NCBI GenBank assembly: GCA_965227645.1
Contig: OZ245773.1
Coordinates: 2,852,001-2,916,000 of the forward strand
Length of the DNA stretch: 64,000 nt
Direction: 5' to 3'
Source: Flavimaribacter sp024343425
GTDB taxonomy: Bacteria; Pseudomonadota; Alphaproteobacteria; Rhizobiales; Rhizobiaceae
In this document: piece after piece, positions 9,256 to 17,601 of the stretch
How positions within the stretch are numbered: the first letter of the stretch is position 1
Layout: each line of letters starts with the position of its first letter
Notes under the pieces: model-generated
What the model was told of the DNA's origin: nothing
Seen by the model: the letters and a program-made list of their open reading frames with translations, nothing else
Databases searched by the model: none
Position numbers and translations under genes: made by a program

Positions 9256-11058
9256 TCAGTGATTGTCCCGCGGCACGCCTTTGGATGCTATCTTCTGGTA
9301 TTTGACAGCTGGCTTGAGCACCATGCCGTCCGAAAGCTGATCGACGAAGGCGCGCTGCAGCTCCTGCCAGGGCGTCTGGGACTCCGGATACTGGTAGCCG
9401 CCTTCCGCCTCCAGCGCGGAGCGGCGCTCGGCGATTTCGGCGTCGTCCACGAGAATGTCCGCCTTGCCTTTGATGAGATCGATGCGCACGCGGTCGCCGG
9501 TCTTCAGCAGCGCGAGATTGCCGCCGGCGGCGGCTTCCGGCGAGGCGTTGAGGATCGAGGGCGAGCCGGAGGTGCCCGACTGGCGGCCGTCGCCGATGCA
9601 GGGCAGCTCCGTGATGCCCTTCTTGATCAGGTAGTCGGGCGCGCGCATGTTGACGACCTCCGCCGCGCCCGGATAGCCGATCGGTCCCGTGCCGCGAATG
9701 AACAGCAGGCAGCGCTCGTCGATTGCGAGCGCCGGGTCGTCGATCCGGTGGTGATAGTCTTCCGGCCCGTCGAAGACGATCGCCCTTCCCTCGAAGGCGT
9801 CGGGATCTTGCGGGTCCGACAGGTAGCGCTTGCGGAAATCGTCCGAGATCACGCTGAGCTTCATGATCGCGGAATCGAAGATGTTGCCGCGCATGACCTT
9901 GAAGCCGGCCTTTTTCGTGAGCGCCGTGTCGAAGTCGCGGATGACGTCGGCATTGGCGATCTTCGCCTCGCGGCAATTGTCGCCCATGGGCTTGCCATTC
10001 GCGGTGACGGCGCCTTCATTGATCAGGCCGTGCTTCATGAGTTCGGCGACCACGGCGCGCACGCCGCCGGCGCGGTGAAAATCCTCGCTGAGATATTTGC
10101 CGGCCGGCTGCAGGTTGACGAGCAGCGGCACGTCGAGGCCGTGCGTCTCCCAGTCGGCGAGGTTCAGATCGACGCCGATGTGCCTGGCGATGGCGTTGAT
10201 GTGGATCGGCGCATTGGTCGAACCGCCGATCGCCGAATTGACGACGATGACGTTTTCGAAGGCCTCGCGCGTCATGATGTCAGAGGGCTTGAGATCCTCA
10301 TGCACCATCTCGACGATGCGCTTGCCCGTGCGGTAGGCCATCTGGCCGCGCTCGCGGTAGGGCGCCGGAATGGACGCGCAGCCGGGCAGCGACATGCCGA
10401 GCGCCTCGGCGAGCGAATTCATGGTGGAGGCGGTGCCCATCGTGTTGCAATAGCCGGCCGACGGCGCGGATTCGGCCACCATGCCGATGAACTCTTCGTC
10501 GTCTATGGTTCCGGCGGAAAGCAGCTTGCGCGCTTCCCAGACGATGGTGCCCGACCCGCAGCGATCGCCGTTGAACCAGCCGTTGAGCATCGGCCCGCCG
10601 GACAGGACAATCGCCGGAATGTCGACGGTGGCGGCGGCCATCAGGCAGGCCGGCGTGGTCTTGTCGCAGCCCGTCGTCAGCACGACGCCGTCGATCGGGT
10701 AGCCGTAGAGAAGTTCGACGAGCCCGAGATAGGCGAGATTGCGGTCGAGCGACGCGGTCGGGCGCTTGCCGGTCTCCTGGATCGGATGAACCGGAAATTC
10801 GATGGCGATGCCGCCGGCTTCGCGGATCCCCTCACGCACCCGCTTCGCGAGCTCCAGATGCGGACGGTTGCAGGGCGAAAGATCGGAGCCGGTCTGGGCG
10901 ATGCCGATGATCGGCCTGCCGCTGCGCAGCTCTTCCGGCGTCAATCCGAAATTGAGATAGCGCTCAAGGTAGATCGCCGTCATGCCCGGATTGTCCGGGT
11001 TGTCGAACCATTCCTGAGAACGCAGCTTCAAGCCGTTTTTGCTGGGTGTGTCCGCCAT
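9256..11058 (-). CDS. IlvD/Edd-family sugar-acid dehydratase (D-xylonate/L-arabonate type)
   Basis: The 600-residue protein belongs to the IlvD/Edd family. The Fe-S ligand cysteines are C63 (SPCNRPH), C131 (TTGCDKTTPA) and C204 (GYCNTMGTAS), and GSTNAPIHINAIARH and GDGRQSGTSGSPSILN are conserved active-site blocks. Its N-terminus (EWFDNPDNPGMTAIYLERYL) and length match pentonate dehydratases such as Caulobacter XylD, rather than biosynthetic IlvD, which is shorter and has a different N-terminus. The expected reaction is dehydration of an aldonic acid to a 2-keto-3-deoxy acid. It is the last gene of the leftward operon headed by the FadR-type regulator, 82 bp after the permease, which suggests that the importer brings in its substrate or a precursor. 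Confidence 0.85.
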   Translation of the reverse strand: MADTPSKNGLKLRSQEWFDNPDNPGMTAIYLERYLNFGLTPEELRSGRPIIGIAQTGSDLSPCNRPHLELAKRVREGIREAGGIAIEFPVHPIQETGKRPTASLDRNLAYLGLVELLYGYPIDGVVLTTGCDKTTPACLMAAATVDIPAIVLSGGPMLNGWFNGDRCGSGTIVWEARKLLSAGTIDDEEFIGMVAESAPSAGYCNTMGTASTMNSLAEALGMSLPGCASIPAPYRERGQMAYRTGKRIVEMVHEDLKPSDIMTREAFENVIVVNSAIGGSTNAPIHINAIARHIGVDLNLADWETHGLDVPLLVNLQPAGKYLSEDFHRAGGVRAVVAELMKHGLINEGAVTANGKPMGDNCREAKIANADVIRDFDTALTKKAGFKVMRGNIFDSAIMKLSVISDDFRKRYLSDPQDPDAFEGRAIVFDGPEDYHHRIDDPALAIDERCLLFIRGTGPIGYPGAAEVVNMRAPDYLIKKGITELPCIGDGRQSGTSGSPSILNASPEAAAGGNLALLKTGDRVRIDLIKGKADILVDDAEIAERRSALEAEGGYQYPESQTPWQELQRAFVDQLSDGMVLKPAVKYQKIASKGVPRDNH

Positions 11059-11140
11059 GTTTCAATGCCTGTGCAATATCGGGTGGACTTCCATAGCAGG
11101 CATCGGAGGGATGGTCCATTTCGCTGAAAGGCAATCTCGC

Positions 11141-11887
11141 CTATTCGTGCCTGAGGACCAGTTTTTCCACGGCGACGACAATCAGGAACAGCGCAATCGA
11201 CAGACCGGAGGACAGCACGATTGCGCCATAGAGCCTGTCGGACTGATAGTTGTACGTCGCCTGGATAATCAGGGCTCCCAGCCCCTTGTCCGAGCCGATC
11301 CACTCGCCGACGATGGCGCCGATGACGGCGGTCGCCGTGGCGATCCTGAGCGAGGAAAACAGCATCGGCAGGGATCGGGGCAACCGCAGGCGCCAGAAAT
11401 TGTCCCAGGGCGTGGCCGACAGGATATGCAGCAGTTCGCGCTCGTTCGAAGAGGCCGAATCAAGCCCGCGGATCATGTTGACGAGCGTCGGGAAGAAGCA
11501 GATTACGGCGGCGACGATGATCTTCGGCGTCAGTCCCAGTCCGAAGATGAGAATGATGATCGGCGCGAGCGCCAGGACCGGAATCGTGTTGAAGAACAGC
11601 ACCACCGGGAAGTAGGCCGCCCGGATCGGCGCGCTGTAAACGAAGACGACCGCCATCAGAACCGCAGCCAGATTGCCGATCAGGAAGCCGGCGATCGCCT
11701 CGACGACCGTCGTCCACACATTGTCGGCGAACAGCGGCCACTGGTTCGCGAGCGCGCCGGCAATCCCTGTCGGCGTCGGCAGGATATAAGGTGGAATGCC
11801 GGCGATCGGCACCAGGTACTGCCAGGCCAGAATGATGGAGAGCGGGCCGAAAACGGGGGCTATGACCGAGCGAAGAAGACCGTTCAC
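11141..11887 (-). CDS. ABC transporter permease, SsuC/TauC/NMT1 type
   Basis: The 248-residue inner-membrane protein has about six hydrophobic segments and the permease EAA-like loop ERELLHILSATPWDNFWRLRLP (residues ~148-169), typical of the nitrate/sulfonate/taurine and NMT1-type importers. IGEWIGSDKGLGALI-like residues near the C-terminus are also family hallmarks (VGEWIGSDKGLGALI). Its start overlaps the stop of the ATPase gene by four bases (ATGA), so the two are translationally coupled. Confidence 0.9.
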   Translation of the reverse strand: MNGLLRSVIAPVFGPLSIILAWQYLVPIAGIPPYILPTPTGIAGALANQWPLFADNVWTTVVEAIAGFLIGNLAAVLMAVVFVYSAPIRAAYFPVVLFFNTIPVLALAPIIILIFGLGLTPKIIVAAVICFFPTLVNMIRGLDSASSNERELLHILSATPWDNFWRLRLPRSLPMLFSSLRIATATAVIGAIVGEWIGSDKGLGALIIQATYNYQSDRLYGAIVLSSGLSIALFLIVVAVEKLVLRHE

Positions 11888-12660
11888 GAGACCTGCTCCA
11901 GCGTCTTGCGCAATTCCGACATGAGATTGACGATCGCCGGATCTTCCCGCGCGCAGCGATTGTCCGGCGTCTTTTGACCCTTGAGGTCGCGCAGCGCCAT
12001 GACGCGGCCCGGATTGGCGCCGAGCACCATCACCCGCTGGCCGAGATAGACCGCTTCCATGATGGAGTGGGTGACGAAGAGGATCGTCGTGCCGGTGCGC
12101 CGCCAGACTTCCAGCAATTCCTCGTTGAGCCGGTCGCGGGTGATTTCGTCGAGCGCGCCGAAAGGTTCGTCCATGAGCAGGATGCGCGGCTCGCTGAAGA
12201 GCGCCCGCGCAATCGCCACACGCTGGCGCTGGCCGCCGGATAGCTGTTTCGGATAGCGCTTTTCAAGACCTGCAATCCCCAGCATCTCCAGCAGGTCTTT
12301 CACCCGCTTGCGGTCGCTGTCGCGCACGCCGGTGCGGCCGCGGCCCACCTGCACCGGCAGTTCAATGTTCGCTTCGACGGTCCGCCAGGGCAGAAGCGTC
12401 GACTCCTGGAAGACAAAACCGACCTGCCGCCTGCTGCGGATGACGGACGGGTTTTCGCCCAGCACGCTGATATCGCCGGCAAGCGGCGCCAGCAGATCGG
12501 CGACGACCCTGAGCAATGTCGACTTTCCGCAGCCGGAAGGCCCGAGGATGGTCAGGAATTCGCCGTCTGCAATCGACAGGTCGACGCCCGAAAGGACGGT
12601 CAAATCGCCTTTCGGGCTTCGATAGCCGATGTTCAGCGCCTTTGTCTCGATCGCATTCAC
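11884..12660 (-). CDS. ABC transporter ATP-binding protein, SsuB/TauB/NMT1 type
   Basis: The 258-residue ATPase has Walker A GPSGCGKST (about residues 39-47), Q-loop FVFQESTLLPW, signature LSGGQRQRVAIARAL, Walker B ILLMDEPFGALDE and switch VTHSIMEA, all canonical. Subfamily features such as FQESTLLPW and the short single-domain form match nitrate/sulfonate-type importers. It sits between the periplasmic binding protein (10 bp away) and the permease (4-bp overlap) and must energise that permease. Confidence 0.92.
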   Translation of the reverse strand: MNAIETKALNIGYRSPKGDLTVLSGVDLSIADGEFLTILGPSGCGKSTLLRVVADLLAPLAGDISVLGENPSVIRSRRQVGFVFQESTLLPWRTVEANIELPVQVGRGRTGVRDSDRKRVKDLLEMLGIAGLEKRYPKQLSGGQRQRVAIARALFSEPRILLMDEPFGALDEITRDRLNEELLEVWRRTGTTILFVTHSIMEAVYLGQRVMVLGANPGRVMALRDLKGQKTPDNRCAREDPAIVNLMSELRKTLEQVS

Positions 12661-12670
12661 GGAGATACGA

Positions 12671-13711
12671 TCAGCCGATCTTCGGACGCAGGTCCGCGGT
12701 CATTTCGAGGATCTTTGTCGTATAGACGTCCTCGACTTTCGGCCGGCCGTTCGGATATTGACCGATCTCGTCGTAGAGGGCCAGTTGTTCCTCCAGAGAC
12801 GCCGGATCGAAAGTGGCCCACCCGCTTTCGGCGGTCGCGGCGTCGAAGCTCAACTCCAGAATCTTGTCGATGGTCTTCATTTCCCATTCCAGGCTCAGCG
12901 CCGGATAGGCTTCGACCATCTGCTTGACGGCTTCCTGCGGGTTCTCGTAGGTCCAGCCCCAGCCCTTGGCTGCGGCGCCGATGTAGCCCGCCAGGACATC
13001 GGCGTTGTTCTCGACCGCGTCGTCCGTCGCGAAATAGACATTGGCGTATGACGCCAGACCAAGGTCGCTCGCCAGCAGGTCGATGCGGTCATCGCCGATG
13101 ATGCTGAGGGCTTCCGTGTTGGTGATCCATCCGCCGATGGCGTCCACCTCGCCGCGCAGAAGCGGCGCCTTGTCGAAACCGACATTGACGGCGGTGACCG
13201 AAGACGGGTCCATCTCGTTTTTTGCGAGGATCGCGTCGAGCAGGAAACGTCCCGTGGGCTGGATGCCGATCCTCATGCCCGGCAGATCGTCGATCGAGCG
13301 CAACGGCTTTTTCGGCAGCGAGGCGAAGGCGTAGGGTCCGGTGCGGAAACCGCAGGCGAGGATCTTCACCGGCACGCCGCTGGCGCGCGCATTGAAGAGC
13401 TGCGGCGTTTCGGAGAACTGGCCGAGGGCGGCGGCGCCCGATATGACCGGCGGCACGGTCGCGGAATTCGGCCCGCCCGGGCTGAATTCGACCTCGAACC
13501 CGGCCTCTTCGAAAAAGCCGTGCTTCAGCGCCATGACGTCGCCGATCTGTCCGTTGGACATCAGCCAGTCCAGCTTGATGACGATCCTGGTCTTGTCCGC
13601 GGCCCGCGCAGGCGCAACGATGCTGACGCCAGGCCCGACGGCGAGCACGCCGAGGCCGAGGCCGGCGGATTTCAGGAAGTGTCTTCTGTCGATACCGTTT
13701 CGTCTTGTCAT
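12671..13711 (-). CDS. NMT1/THI5-like periplasmic substrate-binding protein (Tat signal)
   Basis: The 346-residue protein has a twin-arginine signal (DRRHFLKSAGLGLGVLAVGP, residues 8-27) with an ARA cleavage site near residue 37. The mature part begins with KLDWLMSNGQIGDVMALKHGFFEEAGFEV, the NMT1/THI5 fold seen in binding proteins for pyrimidines, sulfonates, nitrate and thiamine precursors. The ligand is not predictable. The 3' neighbours are its ATPase and permease. Its association with a sugar-acid dehydratase and a VOC protein is unusual for this transporter class. Confidence 0.88.
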   Translation of the reverse strand: MTRRNGIDRRHFLKSAGLGLGVLAVGPGVSIVAPARAADKTRIVIKLDWLMSNGQIGDVMALKHGFFEEAGFEVEFSPGGPNSATVPPVISGAAALGQFSETPQLFNARASGVPVKILACGFRTGPYAFASLPKKPLRSIDDLPGMRIGIQPTGRFLLDAILAKNEMDPSSVTAVNVGFDKAPLLRGEVDAIGGWITNTEALSIIGDDRIDLLASDLGLASYANVYFATDDAVENNADVLAGYIGAAAKGWGWTYENPQEAVKQMVEAYPALSLEWEMKTIDKILELSFDAATAESGWATFDPASLEEQLALYDEIGQYPNGRPKVEDVYTTKILEMTADLRPKIG

Positions 13712-13744
13712 CTTGATTCCCCTTTTTCAGATAGAGTGCTGTTT

Positions 13745-14179
13745 TTATTGATATGTTTCGTGATAGGAGTCCGGCCCGCCCTCAAGCCACGCATAGAGCT
13801 CCCAGAGCATCCCGTCGGGATCTGTGAAGTAGGCGCAGCGGGCGTTCCATTCGTAATCTTGCGGTGGGCCCTGGAACTTGACGCCCTTGGCGGAGAGGTC
13901 TGCGTACATCGCGTCGATGTCTTCCGGCTTGTCCAGATTCATGGCGATGCAGCCCTTCAAGGCGCCTTCCGGCGCGCGCAGATTGCTGACCCCGGTGTGC
14001 CTGGAAATGTGGTCGAGCTCCCAGGCTGCGAGGATCACGTTCTTCGCCTCGAAATCGGCGAAGCCTTCCGCCTTGCGGCGCAGGCGGAAGCCCATCACGT
14101 CCGTGTAGAAGGCGACGGAGCGCTCGACATCCTCGACGAGGACGCAGACGTCCGTGATGGTCTTTTTCGGCTGGCTCAT
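13745..14179 (-). CDS. VOC (glyoxalase/bleomycin resistance) family protein
   Basis: The 144-residue protein has one pair of beta-alpha-beta-beta-beta units: ITDVCVLVEDVERSVAFYTD at the N-terminus and ARCAYFTDPDGMLWELYAW near the end, with the metal-ligand Glu in WELY. This is a typical VOC metalloenzyme of small size. The start at ATG 14179 overlaps the stop of the FadR-type gene by four bases. It may isomerise or cleave an intermediate in the same pathway as the dehydratase; the reaction cannot be named. Confidence 0.87.
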   Translation of the reverse strand: MSQPKKTITDVCVLVEDVERSVAFYTDVMGFRLRRKAEGFADFEAKNVILAAWELDHISRHTGVSNLRAPEGALKGCIAMNLDKPEDIDAMYADLSAKGVKFQGPPQDYEWNARCAYFTDPDGMLWELYAWLEGGPDSYHETYQ

Positions 14180-14982
14180 GATGCAGCGATCCCTTCTGCG
14201 GCGTTGCTCTGCTCGTTTCTCAAAATGACGCCGATCCGGCGGCCGGCTTCCGTGATGTGATGCACCATGGCGGACCGCGCCGCCTCCGGGTCTCCGGCCT
14301 TCAGCGCATCGAGGATGACGACGTGCTCGCCGACATTGACCTCGACGAGTTGCTCGATCTGGTTGGCGTAGCGCGCCATGTGGATGGAGCGCCGGATCTG
14401 ATCGCAGATGAAGCAGACGAAGGTGTGGATGTAGGCGTTGCCGGTGGCCTTCGCGATGGCGCGGTGGAAGACCAGATCGGCCTCGATGCTGCCTTCGGAC
14501 CACTTCTCGTCGCCGCGCATGTCTTCCAGCGCCGCAGTGATTTCGGCAAGATCGTCGTCGGTGCGGCGCATGGCGGCAAGGCGCGCCGCCTCCCCTTCGA
14601 GCAGCGCCCTCAATTCGAACAGGCCCTCCATGCCCTCGATGTTTTCGAGGTCCGTCGGGTCGAGCCGGATCGCGAGCCGTTCTTCCGGCTCCATCACGAA
14701 GGCTCCCGCCCCCTGGCGCGCCCGCACCAGCCCGTCCGCGCGCAACTGGGCGATCGCTTCGCGCACCACGTTGCGGCTGATGCCGAGGGATTCGGCAATC
14801 TGGTGTTCTGTCGGCAGGCGGTCGCCCGGTTTCAGGCGTCCGGAGCTGATTTCCTGGCTGAGAATACTGGCCACGCGACTTGGAAGCGGCTGCGCCGGCG
14901 CGAGCTTGCGCGATAGATTGTCTTTTTCGTCAGCCACGCAGTCTGTCCCTCGAGGTAGTGCGCGCCGGCCGATGCGGGACAT
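14176..14982 (-). CDS. FadR-type GntR transcriptional regulator (FCD domain)
   Basis: An N-terminal winged helix (GDRLPTEHQIAESLGISRNVVR, residues ~53-74, then AIAQLRADGLVRARQGAGAFV) is followed by an all-helical FCD ligand domain with D-x3-H in EADLVFHRAIAKATGN and a late His in MVHHI, the usual metal-binding set. It heads the leftward operon and is translationally coupled to the VOC gene, so it is most likely the local, substrate-responsive repressor. A GTG at about 14934 is an alternative start that would remove a poorly conserved 16-residue leader. A matching operator lies 44 bp upstream. Confidence 0.88.
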   Translation of the reverse strand: MSRIGRRALPRGTDCVADEKDNLSRKLAPAQPLPSRVASILSQEISSGRLKPGDRLPTEHQIAESLGISRNVVREAIAQLRADGLVRARQGAGAFVMEPEERLAIRLDPTDLENIEGMEGLFELRALLEGEAARLAAMRRTDDDLAEITAALEDMRGDEKWSEGSIEADLVFHRAIAKATGNAYIHTFVCFICDQIRRSIHMARYANQIEQLVEVNVGEHVVILDALKAGDPEAARSAMVHHITEAGRRIGVILRNEQSNAAEGIAAS

Positions 14983-15025
14983 TCCACAAACGCCGTTCGC
15001 GGAGGAGTCGATATCACGATTAAAT

Positions 15026-15036
15026 TTGTCCTACAA
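15026..15036. promoter_or_regulatory. Candidate FadR-type operator TTGTCCTACAA
   Basis: This perfect palindrome TTGT-N3-ACAA fits the general FadR-subfamily operator T-N-G-T-N3-A-C-N-A. It lies 44 bp upstream of the regulator start, inside the likely promoter of the FadR-VOC-ABC-dehydratase operon, so autoregulation is the natural reading. Confidence 0.55.
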
Positions 15037-15079
15037 CCCTACGACAGGATGTTTGAACAGAATTGGAGCGGCAGCGCGC

Positions 15080-15101
15080 GTTCGATCGATCATGATCGAA
15101 C
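15080..15101. repeat. Inverted repeat with 8-bp arms
   Basis: GTTCGATC and GATCGAAC are separated by six bases. It lies in the 159-bp gap between the ProC-like gene and the FadR-type gene. It lacks a T-tract, so it is a better candidate for a protein-binding site than for a terminator. Confidence 0.4.
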
Positions 15102-15141
15102 ATGCGCATTCCGTTGGACTGCGATTGAAAGACGGGCGGCC

Positions 15142-15936
15142 TCAGCCGATCCGGCGAGCCTTTTCATAAGCAGCATCAAGGCCTTTGGCGATGCTGATAT
15201 CCAGATCGGAGTCCTGCATCGCCAGAAGACCGGCGGCGGTCGTGCCGGCGTAGTCGATCATTTCCTTCACATGATCCGCCGGCGACATGGGACCGTCCGC
15301 CATCATCACGCCGGCGGCGTGAAACAGCTGCCGCACGGCCCGTTCGGCCGTCTTCGGATCGACGCCTCTTGCCGCCGAATAATCGACCATGCTCGCAGCA
15401 AATTGCGCGACGAAACCGGGAACTGGCCCGGTGACGGCGGTGAACAGGTCGATCTGATCCTCGTTCGGGACTTCGTCCGCGGCGCCGACCGCCGCGAAAA
15501 CTTCACGCGCAAGTGATTTGTCGGCCTCCGTGGCCGCACGCGACGCGCACCAGGGAGAAAAGGCCAGCCGCAGGGAGGCGGCCGGGCTGGACATGGCGCG
15601 AATGACGCGGTCGGTTCCGGTTTGGTCGACAAGGCGCCGGATGGAGACGCCCGCCATTACCGATGAGACGAGGGAATTTCCTGCTTCAAAACGAACGTCC
15701 GCGAAATTCGCGGGCGGAACCGACAGGAGAATGAAGTCGGATGCGTCCGCCAGCGCCTGGCTGTCGGCATACGATCGGACGCCGCCATGACCGAGTTCGG
15801 GCAGATTGCCGGATCGGCTCGAGATCCCAAGCTGCTCCGGCTGAATGACGCCGGAATCGAGCAATCCCCTGGCGATCGCGCTGCCCAGCATGCCGTTTCC
15901 ACCGATAATTCCGACCGTGAATTCCGCTTGTGTCAT
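15142..15936 (-). CDS. Pyrroline-5-carboxylate-reductase-like NAD(P)-binding protein
   Basis: The 264-residue protein has a Rossmann motif FTVGIIGGNGMLGSAIA (residues ~5-21), the dehydrogenase segment FILLSVPPANF, and a C-terminal helical block with TAVTGPVPGFVAQFAASM and DHVKEMIDYAGTTAAGL, the arrangement of ProC dimers. The TSPGGTT-type motif of true ProC is replaced by EMIDYAGTTAAGL, so the conserved Thr pair survives but the surrounding sequence differs. It may act on another imine or a related substrate. ATG 15936 has GGAGA upstream; it follows glpD at 51 bp and could be read from the glpR-glpD promoter. Confidence 0.75.
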   Translation of the reverse strand: MTQAEFTVGIIGGNGMLGSAIARGLLDSGVIQPEQLGISSRSGNLPELGHGGVRSYADSQALADASDFILLSVPPANFADVRFEAGNSLVSSVMAGVSIRRLVDQTGTDRVIRAMSSPAASLRLAFSPWCASRAATEADKSLAREVFAAVGAADEVPNEDQIDLFTAVTGPVPGFVAQFAASMVDYSAARGVDPKTAERAVRQLFHAAGVMMADGPMSPADHVKEMIDYAGTTAAGLLAMQDSDLDISIAKGLDAAYEKARRIG

Positions 15937-15987
15937 AGCCGTTCTCCGTCGCTGCCCTTGCAAGGAGTACCATGGATACCGGGTGAT

Positions 15988-17601
15988 TCAGGCGCGAATT
16001 TTCCGGAGTTGGCGCGCCATGAAGGCCTCCACTGCAGCGATCTCTTCTTCGCTCATGCGGATACCCAGCTTGGTGCGCCGGAAGAGCGCGTCCTGCGCGG
16101 TTCTCGCCCACTCGCATTCGATCAGGTAGCGCAGTTCCGCCTCGTAGAGCCCGTGACCGAAATCCTGACCGAGATCGGCGATGCTTTCGCAACCCGCCAG
16201 CACCTGTTCGGCGTCCGTGCCGTAAAAGCGCACGAGGCGGGCGATCACCGGCTTTTCGACGGAGGGATAACGTTGCGCGGTTTTTCCGACCAGATCGTCG
16301 TATCCGTCGACCGGAAAATCGCCGCCCGGAAGCGGCGCCTTGCAGGTCCAGGGCTTGCCGCGTTTGCCGAGCGTGTGCTCCACCTCTTCGACGACGGATT
16401 CCGAAAGGCGGCGAAAGGTCGTGATCTTGCCGCCGAAGATGTTGATCAGCGTGCCGTCACCCTGTTTCGGGTCGCGGCGAACGACATAGTCCCGCGTCGC
16501 CGACTGGGCGGACGACGCGCCGTCGTCATAGAGCGGGCGCACGCCGGAATAGGTCCACACAATGTCTTCGGCGCGCACCGGCTCCTCGAAATATTCGCTC
16601 GCCATACGGCACAGATACGCAGTTTCGCCTTCCGTGATTTCAGGTCGCACATTCATGCCCGGATGATCGGCGTCCGTGGTGCCGATCAGCGTGTAATCAT
16701 CCTGGAAGGGGATTGCGAAAATGATGCGTCCATCCGCGTTCTGGAAGAAATAGCAGCGGTCATGGTCGTATTTGCGGGGCACCACGATATGGCTGCCGCG
16801 CACAAGGCGGACATTGTGCGCGTCGTTCTGACCGAACACGGATTTCAGCACGTCGTCGACCCACGGACCGGAGGCGTTGATGATCATGGAGGCGGTGATC
16901 GTGCGCACGGCGCCGTGTTCGGTGTCGGAAAGCGTGACCGTCCACCGGCCATCGGCGAAGTTCGCGCGGGTGACCCGGTTGTGCGGGTTGATCTCGGCGC
17001 CGAGCCGCTGCGCGTCACGCAGGTTGAGGATCACCAGCCGGGAGTCCTCGACCCAGCCATCGGAATATTCAAACGCCTTGCGGAATTCCGGTTTCAGCGG
17101 CTTGCCGGCCTCGTCGCTTGAAAGATCGAGCGTGCGCGTCGGCGGCAGGATTCGGCGGCCGCCGAGATTGTCGTAGAGAAACAGGCCGAGCCGGACAAGC
17201 CAGTTCGGCCGGCGTCCCTTCATCCATGGCATGACGACGGAGAGGAGACGGGAGGTCGGCGTATCGCTGTCGAACCGCATGTCGTCGTGACAGGGCAACA
17301 CGAAGCGCATCGGCCAGCTGATGTGGGGCATGGCGACGAGCAGGTTTTCCCGCTCGATGAGCGCTTCGCGCACCAGCCTCAATTCGAAATATTCGAGATA
17401 GCGCAGACCGCCGTGCAGCAGCTTTGTGGAGGCCGACGACGTCCCGCCGCCGAAATCTCCGGCTTCGCACAGGCAGACCGAAAAGCCGCGGCCCGCGGCG
17501 TCGCGCGCGATGCCCGCGCCGTTGACCCCGCCGCCGATGATCAGCAGGTCGAAATCCGATTGCGGCTCGGCGCCGGCCGTGTCCGTGGCTTGCTCCATCA
17601 T
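15988..17601 (-). CDS. glpD: Aerobic glycerol-3-phosphate dehydrogenase
   Basis: The 537-residue flavoprotein has the FAD-binding motif LLIIGGGVNGAGIARDAAGRG near residues 18-38 (split here), then GGTSSASTKLLHGGLRYLEY, the GlpD/GlpA signature, and VRPLYDD with a C-terminal domain beginning GGKITTFRRLSE. It oxidises glycerol 3-phosphate to dihydroxyacetone phosphate and passes electrons to ubiquinone at the membrane. The start at ATG 17601 overlaps the glpR stop by four bases. A glpK (glycerol kinase) gene is not in this window, so phosphorylation of imported glycerol must be encoded elsewhere. Confidence 0.95.
   Translation of the reverse strand: MMEQATDTAGAEPQSDFDLLIIGGGVNGAGIARDAAGRGFSVCLCEAGDFGGGTSSASTKLLHGGLRYLEYFELRLVREALIERENLLVAMPHISWPMRFVLPCHDDMRFDSDTPTSRLLSVVMPWMKGRRPNWLVRLGLFLYDNLGGRRILPPTRTLDLSSDEAGKPLKPEFRKAFEYSDGWVEDSRLVILNLRDAQRLGAEINPHNRVTRANFADGRWTVTLSDTEHGAVRTITASMIINASGPWVDDVLKSVFGQNDAHNVRLVRGSHIVVPRKYDHDRCYFFQNADGRIIFAIPFQDDYTLIGTTDADHPGMNVRPEITEGETAYLCRMASEYFEEPVRAEDIVWTYSGVRPLYDDGASSAQSATRDYVVRRDPKQGDGTLINIFGGKITTFRRLSESVVEEVEHTLGKRGKPWTCKAPLPGGDFPVDGYDDLVGKTAQRYPSVEKPVIARLVRFYGTDAEQVLAGCESIADLGQDFGHGLYEAELRYLIECEWARTAQDALFRRTKLGIRMSEEEIAAVEAFMARQLRKIRA

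Noticed and set aside
9220..11127. Long open plus-strand frame (635 codons) opposite the dehydratase
   Set aside because: The minus strand encodes a complete IlvD/Edd enzyme with all conserved blocks; the opposite frame has the His/Arg/Asp-rich make-up of antisense GC-rich DNA.
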